From: CAWIHS01 sp963836005
GTDB lineage: Bacteria > Pseudomonadota > Gammaproteobacteria > GRL18
Length of the DNA: 64,000 nucleotides
Direction: 5' to 3'
Assembly (NCBI GenBank): GCA_963836005.1
Contig: CAWIHS010000001.1
Location: 372,001-436,000 of the forward strand
Shown here in pieces: positions 63,626 through 64,000 of this stretch. The position numbers and the translations under genes were made by a program. Within the stretch, counting starts at the first letter, position 1. The number at the start of each line of letters is the position of its first letter. A model generated the notes under the pieces. That model did not search any database, was not told the origin of the DNA, and saw only the letters and a program-made list of their open reading frames with translations.

Positions 63626-64000
63626 TCCGACGCTCCTTGCGCTGTTGGATCAGCAGCGCTGTAGCAGCGAGAGGATCCAGAGCCACCTGTTCACCTTCAT
63701 CAAGACCGGCAAGGACCACAATCATATCACTGCCATTTTTACCTCCACTGCGTATTTGACGAAAGCTTAAACGACCCTCAGCAGTGATAACATAAACTCC
63801 CGTGACCTCGGAACGATAGACTACGGCCTGGGAGGGAACCATTAATTGCTGTTTTTCACCAGTAACCAGTGAAACCTTGACATACATGCCTGGAAATAAC
63901 TGCTTGATACCGACAGGAAGATCAAGACGAACCTTAAAGGTATTGGTCAACGGATCAGCAAATGGAAAGATAGTGATCTTTCTGGCATCAATCATCTGCG
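63618..64000 (-). CDS. RND efflux membrane-fusion protein, C-terminal part
   Basis: The C-terminal ~127 codons of a HlyD/AcrA-type periplasmic adaptor that extends past the window edge. The beta-barrel and membrane-proximal parts are seen (TFKVRLDLPVGIKQLFPGMYVKV, VPSQAVVYRSEVTGVYVI, GLDEGEQVALDP). The last 8 bases overlap the permease start, so the two are translationally coupled. Confidence 0.9.
   Translation of the reverse strand, partial: QMIDARKITIFPFADPLTNTFKVRLDLPVGIKQLFPGMYVKVSLVTGEKQQLMVPSQAVVYRSEVTGVYVITAEGRLSFRQIRSGGKNGSDMIVVLAGLDEGEQVALDPLAATALLIQQRKERRSE

Overview
The window reads as chromosome of a low-to-moderate G+C gammaproteobacterium with a chemolithoautotrophic, sulfur-oxidising way of life. 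The gammaproteobacterial assignment comes from gene order: tig-clpP-clpX-lon-hupB-tRNA-ppiD and mltD-gloB-yafS-rnhA-dnaQ are laid out as in Escherichia coli, next to a Pro-Arg-His-Leu tRNA operon, yejABEF and fabI. The lifestyle comes from qmoAB-hdrCB (electron transfer for APS reductase), a PPi-dependent phosphofructokinase beside a proton-pumping pyrophosphatase, and remains of the Rubisco-activase type pair cbbQ/cbbO. The species cannot be named from the sequence.

Layout. 1-5.1 kb: a possible remnant of menaquinone-type biosynthesis (hotdog DHNA-CoA thioesterase-like protein, MenE-like ligase, and a miniature UbiE/MenG lacking its whole SAM-binding core), next to cbbQ and cbbO, both interrupted. 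5.4-11.2 kb: yejABEF peptide ABC transporter. 11.4-16.3 kb: MITE, fabI, a dicarboxylate/glutamate symporter, ppiD and tRNA-Asp. 16.3-23.5 kb: a decayed genomic island inserted in tRNA-Val, with a 48-bp tRNA duplication at its far end, a broken integrase, a broken IS1634-like transposase, a G+C-rich TraL/TraM-like mobilisation fragment and small unknown genes. 23.5-31.2 kb: hupB, lon, clpX, clpP, tig and four tRNAs. 31.6-36.3 kb: folD, a GIDE/LemA pair, ribA and a quinone oxidoreductase. 36.5-41.4 kb: a plastic zone with two near-identical tandem AraC-type regulators, a RAYT transposase element and a fragment of a second copy, an intact HigBA-type toxin-antitoxin pair and a wrecked VapBC pair. 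41.5-46.9 kb: dnaQ, rnhA, yafS-like, gloB and mltD. 46.9-54.5 kb: MITEs, a DUF4126 membrane protein, hppA, pfp, a SlyD-like PPIase, a CBS protein and a MazG-like hydrolase. 54.9-60.0 kb: the G+C-richer qmoA-qmoB-hdrC-hdrB operon. 60.4 kb to the end: an RND efflux pump and the end of its membrane-fusion protein.

How the parts fit. QmoAB-HdrCB would pass electrons from APS reductase towards quinone, while PPi-PFK and H+-PPase can recycle pyrophosphate in a lower-cost Calvin cycle. Several genes (cbbQ, hppA, the IS transposase, RAYT, vapBC) are split by single-base indels, mostly in homopolymers, so some apparent pseudogenes may be sequencing artefacts. The in-frame TAA codons in cbbQ and cbbO and the compensated double frameshift in the first AraC copy are not explained that way.
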